Both the position numbers and the translations under genes were made by a program. From an uncultured Paraprevotella sp. (lineage in GTDB: Bacteria; Bacteroidota; Bacteroidia; Bacteroidales; Bacteroidaceae), in assembly GCA_944319925.1 (NCBI GenBank), contig CALUFQ010000020.1, positions 1-50,128 of the forward strand: a DNA stretch of 50,128 nt, written 5' to 3'. Below, in pieces: positions 8,805 through 17,846 of this stretch (the stretch's first letter is position 1; each line of letters starts with the position of its first letter). The notes beneath the pieces are model-generated. The model was not told where the DNA came from and searched no databases. It worked only from the letters and a program-made list of their open reading frames with translations.

Positions 8805-9838
8805 AGCCACCCTTCTTTTTGATACCATTCGATAGTCTCTTTTACGCCCCTTTCCAGCGGGTATTCGGGCTTGTAGCCTAGTTCTTTGATAGCTGGTTCG
8901 ATGTCACATTGCCAGTTGCGTTGGCAGAGGATGTGGAACTTGTCGCGGTTCAGCGTGGCCGTCTTGCCCCGCCATTGCGCCATACGGTCGCTTACGGCAC
9001 ACACGATGCGAAGAAACCACACGGGTGCCTTGACACGCAACATGAACGGGTGTCCCAGCGCATCGCGAATCAGGTCGCTGAACTCCGTACTGTGGTAAAT
9101 CTTGCCGTCGCTGATGAAAAATTCCCTGCGGATGATGTCTTTTTCCATGGCGGCATAGACGGCCTGCACAAGGTCTTTCACATAGACGAACGTGATTTCC
9201 TGCGGACGGTAGCCCACGCAGAAGTCCACGTGTTGCCGGATGCTTTGCGCCATGACGAAATAGTCTTTTTCCCTCGGACCATATACGCCGGTGGGACGCA
9301 GGATGACGTAAGGGAAACCTGCCAGGGATTTGATGTATCGTTCGGCTTCCAGCTTGCTTTCACCATATGCCGTGTTAGGGTGCGGGGTATCGTCTTCCCG
9401 GATGGGGGCGTAAATCCAAGGATTGTCAGAAGTGGCTTGGCGCACGGGCTGTTCCCGGATGGCTCCAAATACACTGAGCGAACTGATGAAGACGAAACGC
9501 TGCGGCACCATGTCCAATTCCTTGAGCATGTCCACGAAATGCCGCGTCCCTTCAGTGTTGGTGCGGAAGAAGTCTTCGCGATGGAGGCATTTGGTGGCTC
9601 CGGCCGCATGGACGATGATGTCCCATCCGCCGGAATCGGCTTTGTATGCAGCCATTTGCGCACGCAGGATTTCCGGATGCGCGAAGTCCAATTCTGCGAA
9701 TCGGATGTTTTTGTCGGTCAGGTACTTTTTGCTGCTGGTGTTCCGCATGCCGGCCCAGACTTGATGTCCGCGCTTCAGGCCTTCTTCTACGATGAAACTG
9801 CCAATGAAGCCGCTGGCTCCAGTCACTAAAATCTTCAT
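8801..9838 (-). CDS. NAD-dependent epimerase/dehydratase family protein
   Basis: A 345-residue extended short-chain dehydrogenase. The nucleotide-binding Rossmann motif GASGFIG is at residues 7-13, the VHAAG strand at 76-80, the active-site serine in FISSLSVFG (118-125), and the catalytic YxxxK as Y158-K162 (YGESK). A proline-rich substrate loop (LRPTGVYGPREKDYF) follows. Such enzymes act on nucleotide sugars or on sterol-like and hydroxyl substrates; the sequence does not settle which. It lies 19 bases after the CDF gene and shares ATGA with the PAP2-type enzyme, so all three are co-transcribed. That pairing hints at a lipid or envelope-glycan role. Confidence 0.85.
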   Translation of the reverse strand: MKILVTGASGFIGSFIVEEGLKRGHQVWAGMRNTSSKKYLTDKNIRFAELDFAHPEILRAQMAAYKADSGGWDIIVHAAGATKCLHREDFFRTNTEGTRHFVDMLKELDMVPQRFVFISSLSVFGAIREQPVRQATSDNPWIYAPIREDDTPHPNTAYGESKLEAERYIKSLAGFPYVILRPTGVYGPREKDYFVMAQSIRQHVDFCVGYRPQEITFVYVKDLVQAVYAAMEKDIIRREFFISDGKIYHSTEFSDLIRDALGHPFMLRVKAPVWFLRIVCAVSDRMAQWRGKTATLNRDKFHILCQRNWQCDIEPAIKELGYKPEYPLERGVKETIEWYQKEGWL

Positions 9839-9857
9839 TTCCTTTGTTGTTGGTTAG

Positions 9858-10775
9858 TCATAAACCGTAAGTGCCGTCCGGTTTTTTGATAGGTTCCACA
9901 TGGATGCCCACGTGTGTGTCCGGCCCGAACATTTCCTTCACTTTTTTCTCAATGGACGATGCTTTGTCGTGCGCTTCGTATAGCGTCAGGTGCCCGTCCA
10001 TGCGCACGTGCATCTCTATGGCATAATGGTTTCCGATGCGACGGGTGCGCAGGTTGTGGAGAGCTGTCACGTCGGGCGTGTTTTCCACGATGTGACAAAT
10101 TTGTTGTTCTATTTCGTCGGGTAAAGACTTTTCTGTCAGTTCTTCGATGCAAGGTTTCAGCAGTTGCACGGCCACTTTGACGATGAAGAAGCTGACGGCC
10201 ACTGCCGCCATGGGGTCGAGTACGCGCCATGATTCTCCCAACCATATCGCGCCTCCGATGCCGATGGCCGTCCCGATGGACGAGAGGGCATCGCTGCGGT
10301 GGTGCCAAGCATTGGCGATGACTGCGTTGGAATTGACTTTCCGCCCTATGCGGATGGTATAACGGTAAAGCAATTCTTTTGAAACGATGGAAATGATGGC
10401 TCCCCAAAACGCCAGCATGCCCGGGGGCGGGAGGCTGCCTCCTTTCCAAACAGTCTGGATGGCCAGCAGCCCGTTCCAGCATATTCCCACGCCCACGGCA
10501 AACAGGGCGATGCCGATGATGGCCGTGGCTAATGTCTCGTATTTGCCGTGGCCGTAGTCATGGCTTTTGTCCTGCGGCTTGTTGGAGATGCGGGTAAAAA
10601 CGAGCACGACAATGTCGGTGGCGAAGTCGGACAACGAGTGCACCGCATCGGCTATCATGGCCGCACTGTGTCCCGCGATGCCGGCCAGGAATTTGAACAC
10701 GACCAATATGAAGTTGACGAAACTTCCCGTCCACGTCACTTTATAAATCTCTTTTTCCCGTTTGGACTTTTCCAT
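9858..10775 (-). CDS. Cation diffusion facilitator family metal exporter
   Basis: A 305-residue inner-membrane antiporter that probably exports Zn2+, Fe2+ or a similar divalent ion in exchange for protons. It has the six-helix CDF core with metal-site motifs ADAVHSLSDFATD (42-54) in helix 2 and NAWHHRSDALSS in helix 5, and the DYGHGKYE signature (73-80). The cytoplasmic domain from about residue 210 carries the dimer fold (LHNLRTRRIGNHYAIEMHVRMDG). The length is normal. It starts the three-gene minus-strand operon and is divergent from rnr. The ion is not readable from sequence. Confidence 0.9.
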   Translation of the reverse strand: MEKSKREKEIYKVTWTGSFVNFILVVFKFLAGIAGHSAAMIADAVHSLSDFATDIVVLVFTRISNKPQDKSHDYGHGKYETLATAIIGIALFAVGVGICWNGLLAIQTVWKGGSLPPPGMLAFWGAIISIVSKELLYRYTIRIGRKVNSNAVIANAWHHRSDALSSIGTAIGIGGAIWLGESWRVLDPMAAVAVSFFIVKVAVQLLKPCIEELTEKSLPDEIEQQICHIVENTPDVTALHNLRTRRIGNHYAIEMHVRMDGHLTLYEAHDKASSIEKKVKEMFGPDTHVGIHVEPIKKPDGTYGL

Positions 10776-10800
10776 TTTGTTTTTTAGGACTATGGAGTTG

Positions 10801-10808
10801 CAAAGATA
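10801..10808 (-). promoter_or_regulatory. -7 box for the CDF operon
   Basis: TATCTTTG on the minus strand, an exact TAnnTTTG match 25 bases before the ATG at 10775. I see no TTTG at the expected -33 position. Confidence 0.45.
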
Positions 10809-10909
10809 CGAATTTTCAGAAAAAATAAGATGGAAGAGGACGTGAGAATGGATAAATATGCTTAACTTGCAAGAAGATTATAAGACATGAACCTCTAAAG
10901 TATGTATTT

Positions 10910-13135
10910 ATGGGAAAAACAGGGAAAAAAGGCGGGAAACGCCTGAAGAAAAAGGAACTGGCGAAGTTGTTGATAGAACTTTTCCAGCGCAATCCTTCTG
11001 AGGTTTACGATATCAAGCGCATATTTGCGGAATTGAAGTTGACGACTCATCCGTCCAAATTGCTCTGCATGGATTTGTTGGAAGACTTGGCAAAGGATGA
11101 CTACATCAAGGAAGTCGGCAGTTTGCATTTCCAATTGAACACGACCGGGCAGGTCTTTGAAGCGATATTCAACCGGAAAGCAAACGGCAAGAATACGGTT
11201 TCACCCTTGGAAGGCGGGGAACCGGTGTTTGTGGCCGAGCGCAATTCCTTGCATGCCATGGACGGGGACAAGGTGAAGGTCAGCCTTTTGGCGCGGCGGA
11301 AACATCATCTGCGCGAAGCCCAAGTGGTGGAAATCCTGAAGCGGAGCGACAAGACGTTTGTCGGCCGGTTGGAAGTAAGGAAAGATTTCGCCTTTTTGGT
11401 TACGGAGAACCGGACGCTGGCTAACGATATCTTTATTCCCAAGGGAGCCCTGCATGGGGGGAAGAACGGGGATAAGGCTGTGGTGAAAATCACCGAATGG
11501 CCGGATTCTGCCAAGAATCCCATCGGCAAGGTCGTGGATATCTTGGGTAAGAGCGGGGAAAACACGACTGAGATGCATGCCATCTTGGCAGAGTACGGGT
11601 TGCCTTATTCCTATCCGAAAGAGGTGGAGAAAGAAGCCGACAAGATAGAACCGGGCATCACTCCTGAGGAAATCGGGCGGCGCGAGGACATGCGCGCAGT
11701 GACGACGTTCACCATCGACCCGCGCGATGCCAAGGACTTTGACGACGCCCTTTCCATCCGTAAGACGGAGGACGGTTTTTGGGAAGTCGGGGTGCATATT
11801 GCGGATGTGTCGCATTACGTCAAGGAAGGCAGCATTATAGATAAAGAAGCAGTGAAGCGCGCCACGAGTGTGTATTTGGTGGACCGCACGGTGCCGATGT
11901 TGCCCGAACGTTTGTGCAACTTCATCTGTTCGTTGCGTCCCAATGAAGAGAAATTGACTTACAGCGTGGTCTTCAAGCTGGATGACGATGCCGTGGTGAA
12001 GAACTGGCATTTGGCACATACCGTCATCAAGAGTGACCGCCGTTTCACGTATGAAGAGGTGCAGAAAGTGTTGGAAGACCATCATGAAGCTTCTCCCGAG
12101 GATTATCGCAGGCCGGGCGACCATGCGGCCGACCCGAACTTCAGTGGCCCTGACGTGCTTCCCGCCGAGCAATTCGCCACAGAACTGATTACGCTGAACC
12201 GGCTGGCCAAGCGGCTCAGGGCGCGGCGTTTTGAGAATGGAGCCATCAACTTCGACCGTGAGGAGGTGCGTTTCGACATAGACGAGAAGGGAAAACCCAT
12301 CGGGGTGTATTTCAAGGTGGCCAAGGACGCGAACAAGCTGGTGGAGGAATTCATGTTGCTGGCCAACCGCACGGTGGCAGAAAGTGTCGGAAAGGTGGCA
12401 AAGAACCGCAAGCCGAAAACGCTTCCTTACCGTATCCATGACCAGCCCGATCCCGATAAGTTGAGAAACCTGAGTGAGTTTATCGTCAAGTTCGGCTACA
12501 AGTTGCGACCCACCGGCTCGAAGGAGGAGATTGCCAAGGGCTTGAACCGTTTGCTCACCGAGGTGCGCGGAAAGAAAGAGCAGAACCTGATAGAGACCGT
12601 GTCGCTCAGGGCGATGATGAAGGCGCGTTACAGCACTTATAATATCGGCCATTACGGTTTGGCTTTTGACTATTACACGCATTTCACTTCGCCCATCCGC
12701 CGTTATCCCGATGTGATGGTACACCGTTTGCTTACCCGCTATGCGGATGGCGGGCGGAGCGCGAGCCAAGGCAAGTATGAAGAGCTTTGCGAGCATTGCA
12801 GTGCCATGGAACAGTTGGCGGCCACGGCCGAGCGAGCCAGCATCAAATACAAGCAAGTGGAGTTCATGAGCGACAAGTTGGGGCAGGTGTTCGAGGGTAC
12901 CATTAGCGGCGTGACAGAATTTGGCTTGTATGTGGAGGTCAATGAAAACAAATGCGAAGGCATGGTGCCCATCCGTGACTTGGGCGATGATTATTACGAG
13001 TTCGACGAACGCAATTATTGCTTGGTGGGACGCAGGCACCATCATCGCTATTCTTTGGGCGATGCCGTGAAAATCAGGGTGGCGCGGGCCAATTTGGAAA
13101 AGAAACAATTGGATTACGCGTTGTTGACCGAATAG
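10910..13135 (+). CDS. rnr: Ribonuclease R
   Basis: A 741-residue 3'-5' exoribonuclease of the RNase II/R family that degrades structured RNA and helps rRNA and mRNA turnover in the cytoplasm. In order: a winged-helix-like N-terminus rich in lysine (KKKELAKLLIELFQRNPSEV), cold-shock domains (about 80-230), the RNB catalytic domain beginning with TIDPRDAKDFDDAL (about 267-280, whose aspartates bind Mg2+), and an S1 domain from about 660 (GTISGVTEFGLYVEV). The family's length and motifs are intact. It is the first gene of the plus-strand housekeeping block and is followed by rpoN, which has its own promoter. Confidence 0.95.
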   Translation: MGKTGKKGGKRLKKKELAKLLIELFQRNPSEVYDIKRIFAELKLTTHPSKLLCMDLLEDLAKDDYIKEVGSLHFQLNTTGQVFEAIFNRKANGKNTVSPLEGGEPVFVAERNSLHAMDGDKVKVSLLARRKHHLREAQVVEILKRSDKTFVGRLEVRKDFAFLVTENRTLANDIFIPKGALHGGKNGDKAVVKITEWPDSAKNPIGKVVDILGKSGENTTEMHAILAEYGLPYSYPKEVEKEADKIEPGITPEEIGRREDMRAVTTFTIDPRDAKDFDDALSIRKTEDGFWEVGVHIADVSHYVKEGSIIDKEAVKRATSVYLVDRTVPMLPERLCNFICSLRPNEEKLTYSVVFKLDDDAVVKNWHLAHTVIKSDRRFTYEEVQKVLEDHHEASPEDYRRPGDHAADPNFSGPDVLPAEQFATELITLNRLAKRLRARRFENGAINFDREEVRFDIDEKGKPIGVYFKVAKDANKLVEEFMLLANRTVAESVGKVAKNRKPKTLPYRIHDQPDPDKLRNLSEFIVKFGYKLRPTGSKEEIAKGLNRLLTEVRGKKEQNLIETVSLRAMMKARYSTYNIGHYGLAFDYYTHFTSPIRRYPDVMVHRLLTRYADGGRSASQGKYEELCEHCSAMEQLAATAERASIKYKQVEFMSDKLGQVFEGTISGVTEFGLYVEVNENKCEGMVPIRDLGDDYYEFDERNYCLVGRRHHHRYSLGDAVKIRVARANLEKKQLDYALLTE

Positions 13136-13193
13136 ACATTTGTGGAAATTCATGACATTTCTAAAGCGTGGGCGGGGGAAAAGACCGGATAAA

Positions 13194-13225
13194 TTTGGCA
13201 TTTCCCTTGCCGTGCGCTAACTTTG
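13194..13225 (+). promoter_or_regulatory. rpoN promoter
   Basis: TTTG at 13194-13197, a 20-base spacer, then TAACTTTG at 13218-13225: an exact match to both Bacteroidota boxes. The transcript should start near 13230. This excludes the TTG at 13223 as a start codon and supports the ATG at 13256. Confidence 0.75.
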
Positions 13226-13255
13226 CATGTGGAAACTTTTTCAGTTAGTGACGTT

Positions 13256-14767
13256 ATGGCTCAGAAATTAGTCCAGTCCCAGGCTTTGCAGCAGGTGCAG
13301 ACGCTTTCGCCGCAGCAGGTGTTGCAGGTGAGGCTGTTGGAAATGCCCGTGTCGGAGTTGGAACAACGGGTGAAAAACGAATTGATAGACAATGGCGCGC
13401 TGGAAGAACGTCTGGGCACTCCCGATGAAAACGAGCCCCGGGAAGAGGACGCCTATGACACGGCGGCCGATGGCGGGGACATGGAGGGGGAAGACGGCGG
13501 ACTGCCCGTGGATGATTACCGCCCGGCTGACGTGCGCCAGGCCATGGACGACTACCGTACGCCGGACGACGTGCCGGACTATCTCCTGCGGGACAGGGGA
13601 GGGAAGGGCAGGCCCGAGACGATGGAATATGGCGACACTGTTTCGTTTTACGAACAGATGACGGAACAGATGAACGAATGCGACCTCACGCCGCATGAGA
13701 AAGAACTGATGGCTTATCTTATCGGTTCGTTGGAAAGCGACGGCTTGTTGAAAAAGAAGCTTTCCACGCTTGCCGATGAATTGGAGATATATAACGGGGT
13801 GGAGACTTCGGAAGCGGAGTTGGAAGCCGTGTTGGCCAAATTGCAGCGTTTCGACCCGCCGGGAATCGGCGCGCGCGACCTGCGGGAGTGTCTGTTGCTG
13901 CAAATCCGGAGGGATGAAAAATGGGGTACGCGCCTCAAACAGCTGGAATATGAAATCATCGACAAGATGTTCGACGAGTTCACCCACAAGCGTTGGGACA
14001 AGATTCGCCAACGCCTGCACCTGACGGAAGGGGAGACCGAACGCCTGCAGCGCGATTTGAAGCGGCTCAATCCGCGTCCGGGAAGCGCGATGGGCGAGGT
14101 GGCGGGACATAACTGGCAGCAGGTCGTGCCGGATTTCCGGGTGGAGACGGACGACGACGGCAACATCACCTTGTCTTTTAACAAGGGCGACGTGCCGGAA
14201 TTGCGCATCAGCCCTTCGTTCATGGAAATCATGGACCAAGCGGACAATGGGCGGGTGAAAATGAGCCGTGCTGAGCGTGAAGCCCTGCAATATACGCGGC
14301 AGAAGATTGAAAAGGCGCAAGGCTTCATCGAAGCGGTCAAAGTCCGCCGCAGGACGCTGACGGCCGTGATGCAGGCGATTATCGACTTGCAGCGTCCGTT
14401 TTTCCTTGAAGGGGACGAGACGCTCCTCCGTCCCATGATATTGAAGGACGTGGCCGACCGCACGGGGCTGGACATTTCCACCGTGTCGCGCGCGGCCAAC
14501 AGCAAGTATGTGGAGACGCGCTACGGCACTTATCCCCTGAAATGGTTCTTCAGCGACGGTTATGTGACGGAAGACGGGCAGGAGATAGCGACCCGCAAGA
14601 TACAGGCCGCGTTGAAAGAGTTGGTGGAGGCGGAGGACAAGAAGAAGCCGCTTTCGGACGAGGTGTTGGCGGCGATGTTGAACGAAAAGGGATTTCCCAT
14701 TGCGCGGCGCACGGTGGCCAAATACCGTGAGCAACTGGGCATTCCCGTGGCAAGGTTGAGGCGATGA
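13256..14767 (+). CDS. rpoN: RNA polymerase sigma-54 factor
   Basis: A 503-residue alternative sigma factor that directs RNA polymerase to -24/-12 promoters, which need an activator ATPase for opening. Region I is glutamine-rich (QALQQVQTLSPQQVLQVRLLEMP, split by a few residues). A very acidic region II follows (about 50-90). Then come the core-binding domain, the helix-turn-helix (DVADRTGLDISTVSRAAN) and the RpoN box ARRTVAKYRE at 483-492, which reads the -24 element. The start was set by the promoter overlying the upstream alternative start and by family N-termini. The stop overlaps the next gene's ATG (ATGA). No sigma-54 activator gene is in the window. Confidence 0.95.
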   Translation: MAQKLVQSQALQQVQTLSPQQVLQVRLLEMPVSELEQRVKNELIDNGALEERLGTPDENEPREEDAYDTAADGGDMEGEDGGLPVDDYRPADVRQAMDDYRTPDDVPDYLLRDRGGKGRPETMEYGDTVSFYEQMTEQMNECDLTPHEKELMAYLIGSLESDGLLKKKLSTLADELEIYNGVETSEAELEAVLAKLQRFDPPGIGARDLRECLLLQIRRDEKWGTRLKQLEYEIIDKMFDEFTHKRWDKIRQRLHLTEGETERLQRDLKRLNPRPGSAMGEVAGHNWQQVVPDFRVETDDDGNITLSFNKGDVPELRISPSFMEIMDQADNGRVKMSRAEREALQYTRQKIEKAQGFIEAVKVRRRTLTAVMQAIIDLQRPFFLEGDETLLRPMILKDVADRTGLDISTVSRAANSKYVETRYGTYPLKWFFSDGYVTEDGQEIATRKIQAALKELVEAEDKKKPLSDEVLAAMLNEKGFPIARRTVAKYREQLGIPVARLRR

Positions 14768-15384
14768 CGGAGCAAAGGGCGTTGATGGCGGGGGCTCGCG
14801 TGTTGTCGGTTGTGTCAAGGCCGTACTACATGCCGGTGACGGGGTTCTTGGTGTTGTTCACGTTCACTTATCTCAGCCTGCTGCCTTTGTTTTATAAGCT
14901 GTTGGTGCTTTCGATGGTTTGGGTGTTTACCATCGCTTTGCCGCGTTTGTGCGTGTTTGTTTGGCGGCGGTTGAACGGATGGGCACCGGTGCAGCTCAGG
15001 TTGCGTGAACGGCGGTCTGTTCCTTATGTGATATTCATGTTGTCTTACGTGGCATGCCTCCATTTGATGTTTCGTCTCCACCTGCCGCATTACATGTGTG
15101 GCATCCTGGTGGCAGCCTTGTTGGTGCAGGCGGTGTGCATCGTGGTGAACGTGTGGTGGAAAATCAGCATGCATTGTGCGGGGGCGGGTGCCATTGTCGG
15201 GGCTTTGCTGGCTTATTCGGCGTTGTTCGGGTTCAATCCTGTGTGGTGGTTGTGTGTCTTGGCCTTGTTTGCCGGGGCGGTGGGCACGGCGCGCATGTTG
15301 CTCCGCCAGCACAGTTTGGCCCAGGTGGTGGCCGGTACGCTGGTCGGTACGGCTTGCGGGTTGGCCGGCATCCTGCTGACTTGA
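14764..15384 (+). CDS. PAP2-like integral membrane protein, degenerate active site
   Basis: A 206-residue protein with about six hydrophobic helices. Two stretches resemble PAP2 lipid-phosphatase motifs: WWKISMHCAGAGAIVG in place of the PSGH region, and RMLLRQHSLAQVVAG in place of SRxxxxxHxxxD. The histidine is kept in the second, but the aspartate is replaced by glutamine. Bacteroidota carry such proteins next to rpoN and purE, in my recollection. The activity is uncertain and it may be a non-catalytic relative. Its ATG overlaps the rpoN stop, so it is translationally coupled to rpoN. Confidence 0.7.
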   Translation: MTEQRALMAGARVLSVVSRPYYMPVTGFLVLFTFTYLSLLPLFYKLLVLSMVWVFTIALPRLCVFVWRRLNGWAPVQLRLRERRSVPYVIFMLSYVACLHLMFRLHLPHYMCGILVAALLVQAVCIVVNVWWKISMHCAGAGAIVGALLAYSALFGFNPVWWLCVLALFAGAVGTARMLLRQHSLAQVVAGTLVGTACGLAGILLT

Positions 15385-15427
15385 AACTTGAAAAAAGAAG
15401 AATTGGATATAAAAAAACATACAAATC

Positions 15428-15934
15428 ATGAAACCAATCGTAAGTATCATCATGGGCAGCACTTCAGACCTTCCGGTGATGGAGAAGGCTGCCAAGTTTC
15501 TCGACGAGATGGAAATCCCGTTCGAGATGAATGCCCTGTCGGCGCACCGCACACCCGCCGAGGTGGAGGCTTTTGCCCGCGAGGCCGCAAGCCGCGGGGT
15601 GAAAGTGATTATCGCGGGTGCGGGCATGGCGGCCGCCCTTCCGGGCGTGATAGCCGCCAATACGGTGTTGCCCGTCATCGGTGTGCCCATCAAGGGCATG
15701 CTGGATGGCTTGGACGCGATGTTGTCCATCATTCAGATGCCTCCCGGAATCCCGGTGGCCACTGTCGGGGTAAACGGGGCGCAGAATGCGGCCATCTTGG
15801 CCGCGCAGATGTTGTCGCTGTCCGATGCGGAACTGTCCGCCCGCATGGCCGCCTACAAGGAAGGGCTGAAGCAGAAAATCGTGAAGGCCAATGCGGAATT
15901 GGCCGGTGTGCAGTATAAGTTCAAGTGCAATTAA
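15428..15934 (+). CDS. purE: N5-carboxyaminoimidazole ribonucleotide mutase
   Basis: This 168-residue class I PurE converts N5-CAIR to CAIR in de novo purine synthesis and forms an octamer in the cytoplasm. Visible are the phosphate-binding GSTSD (10-14), the catalytic SAHRT with His40 (38-42), and the AGAGMAAALPG and PIKGMLDGLDAM loops. The sequence is full length. It lies 43 bases after the PAP2-like gene and 10 before ispG, in the order purE-ispG that is common in Bacteroidales. purD, another purine gene, is at 41056-42324. Confidence 0.96.
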   Translation: MKPIVSIIMGSTSDLPVMEKAAKFLDEMEIPFEMNALSAHRTPAEVEAFAREAASRGVKVIIAGAGMAAALPGVIAANTVLPVIGVPIKGMLDGLDAMLSIIQMPPGIPVATVGVNGAQNAAILAAQMLSLSDAELSARMAAYKEGLKQKIVKANAELAGVQYKFKCN

Positions 15935-15944
15935 CGTCGCGGGG

Positions 15945-17834
15945 ATGATGGATTTGTTCAATTACCGCCGCAGGGAGACCGTGGAAGTGCAGGTCGGTGG
16001 CACACCGTTGGGAGGGAAGAATCCCATTCGGCTGCAGAGCATGACGGACACGTCCACGCTGGACACCGAGGCGAGCGTGGCCCAGACGTTGCGCATCGCC
16101 GGGGCGGGCGGGGAATACGTCCGGCTGACCACGCAGGGGGTGCGCGAGGCGGAGAACCTGCGCAACATCAATGCGGGGGTGCGCGCTGCCGGGTGCACTG
16201 TGCCGCTGGTGGCCGATGTGCATTTCAATCCGCGCGTGGCCGAGGTGGCGGCACTCTATGCCGAGAAGGTGCGCATCAACCCGGGGAACTATGTTGACCC
16301 GGCCCGCACGTTCAAGCATTTGGAATACACCGACGAGGAGTATGCCGGGGAGTTGGAGAGGCTGGAAGCGCGCTTTGTGCCTTTCCTGAATATTTGCCGC
16401 GCACACCACACGGCCATCCGTATCGGGGTGAACCACGGGTCGCTCTCTGACCGCATCATGAGCCGTTACGGCGACACGCCCGAAGGCATCGTGGAGAGTT
16501 GCATGGAGTTCTTGCGGATTTGCGTCCGCGAGCGGTTCACGGATGTGGTGGTATCCATCAAGGCCAGCAACACGGTGGTGATGGTGCGGAGCGTCCGCCT
16601 GTTGGTCGATGCGATGGAGCGCGAGGGCATGGCATTCCCTCTTCATTTGGGCGTGACCGAGGCCGGCAACGGCGAGGACGGGCGCATCAAGAGTGCCGTG
16701 GGCATCGGCGCGTTGTTGGCCGACGGGCTGGGCGACACGGTGCGCGTGTCGTTGAGCGAGGCGCCAGAAGCCGAGATTCCCGTGGCGCGCAAGCTGGTGG
16801 ACTACATCGCCCGTCGTGATGGGGCGATGATGATTCCCGGCATGGCGGCTGAAGGTTTCGACTGGTTGCGTCCCGTGCGGAGGCCGACGGTGGCCGTGGG
16901 CAATATCGGCGGGGACAACGTGCCTGTCGTGGTGGCCGACCGTATGGATCTGGCCATAGGCGGGCGGATGAGGGAGTTTCGGGCACAGACTGATTTCCTA
17001 CCCGATTACATCTATTGCGGACGTAGCCTGCCGCGTGCCGGGAGGCGCGAGAACGCAAGCTACATCGTGGATGCCGACGTGTGGATGGGCGAGGCGGGCA
17101 CTTATCCGGCTTTTCCCTACAACATGTTGCCATTTTTGGGGAATTGCAGGGCGGAATTGAAATTCCTGTTCCTGACTTACGGCGCGTTGACGGAAGAGGC
17201 GCGCGCTTGCCTGAGGCTTCATCCCGAGGTGGTGATTATCTCCCAAAGCAGCCACCGGAACCGCTTGGGCGAGCACCGCGCGCTCGTCCATGAGTTGACA
17301 CGTGAAGGGCTGAAGAATCCGGTTGTCATCTTCCAGCAATATGCCCATAGCCAAGAAGAAAAGGAAGATTTCCAGATAGAGAGCGCGGCGGACATGGGGG
17401 CGTTGCTTTTCGACGGGCTTTGCGACGGCATTTACTTGTATAATAACGGGACATTGGATCACCGCGACATCGACGCGACGGCTTTCGGCATCCTGCAGGC
17501 CGCGCGCTTGCGCACGTCGAAGACGGAGTACATTGCTTGTCCCGGCTGCGGTCGGACGCTTTATGACTTGCAGGATACCCTCGCCCGCATCAAGGCGGCC
17601 ACGAGCCACCTGAAAGGCTTGAAAATCGCCGTCATGGGATGCATTGTCAACGGCCCGGGCGAGATGGCCGATGCCGACTACGGCTACGTGGGGGCGGCGC
17701 GGGGCAAGGTGAGCCTTTACAAGAAGAAGACATGCGTGGAGCGCAACATCCCGGCGGAAGAGGCCGTGGAACGCTTGCTCCGTCTCATCCGGGAGAACGG
17801 CGACGACCCGGAATATCCAGCCAAGGACATTTAA
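15945..17834 (+). CDS. ispG: (E)-4-hydroxy-3-methylbut-2-enyl-diphosphate synthase, large Bacteroidota form
   Basis: IspG reduces 2-C-methylerythritol cyclodiphosphate to HMBPP, the penultimate step of the non-mevalonate isoprenoid pathway, using a [4Fe-4S] cluster. At 629 residues it is the long three-domain form with an insert between the TIM barrel (LQSMTDTSTLDTEASV near the start) and the cluster domain. The cluster ligands are C532 and C535 (CPGC) and C566 in MGCIVNGPGEMADADYG; the glutamate in NGPGE is the usual fourth ligand. Two ATGs (15945, 15948) follow a GGGG stretch; either could be the start. The upstream alternative start at 15891 lies inside purE and is unlikely. Confidence 0.94.
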   Translation: MMDLFNYRRRETVEVQVGGTPLGGKNPIRLQSMTDTSTLDTEASVAQTLRIAGAGGEYVRLTTQGVREAENLRNINAGVRAAGCTVPLVADVHFNPRVAEVAALYAEKVRINPGNYVDPARTFKHLEYTDEEYAGELERLEARFVPFLNICRAHHTAIRIGVNHGSLSDRIMSRYGDTPEGIVESCMEFLRICVRERFTDVVVSIKASNTVVMVRSVRLLVDAMEREGMAFPLHLGVTEAGNGEDGRIKSAVGIGALLADGLGDTVRVSLSEAPEAEIPVARKLVDYIARRDGAMMIPGMAAEGFDWLRPVRRPTVAVGNIGGDNVPVVVADRMDLAIGGRMREFRAQTDFLPDYIYCGRSLPRAGRRENASYIVDADVWMGEAGTYPAFPYNMLPFLGNCRAELKFLFLTYGALTEEARACLRLHPEVVIISQSSHRNRLGEHRALVHELTREGLKNPVVIFQQYAHSQEEKEDFQIESAADMGALLFDGLCDGIYLYNNGTLDHRDIDATAFGILQAARLRTSKTEYIACPGCGRTLYDLQDTLARIKAATSHLKGLKIAVMGCIVNGPGEMADADYGYVGAARGKVSLYKKKTCVERNIPAEEAVERLLRLIRENGDDPEYPAKDI

Positions 17835-17846
17835 ACATTCGGATTT

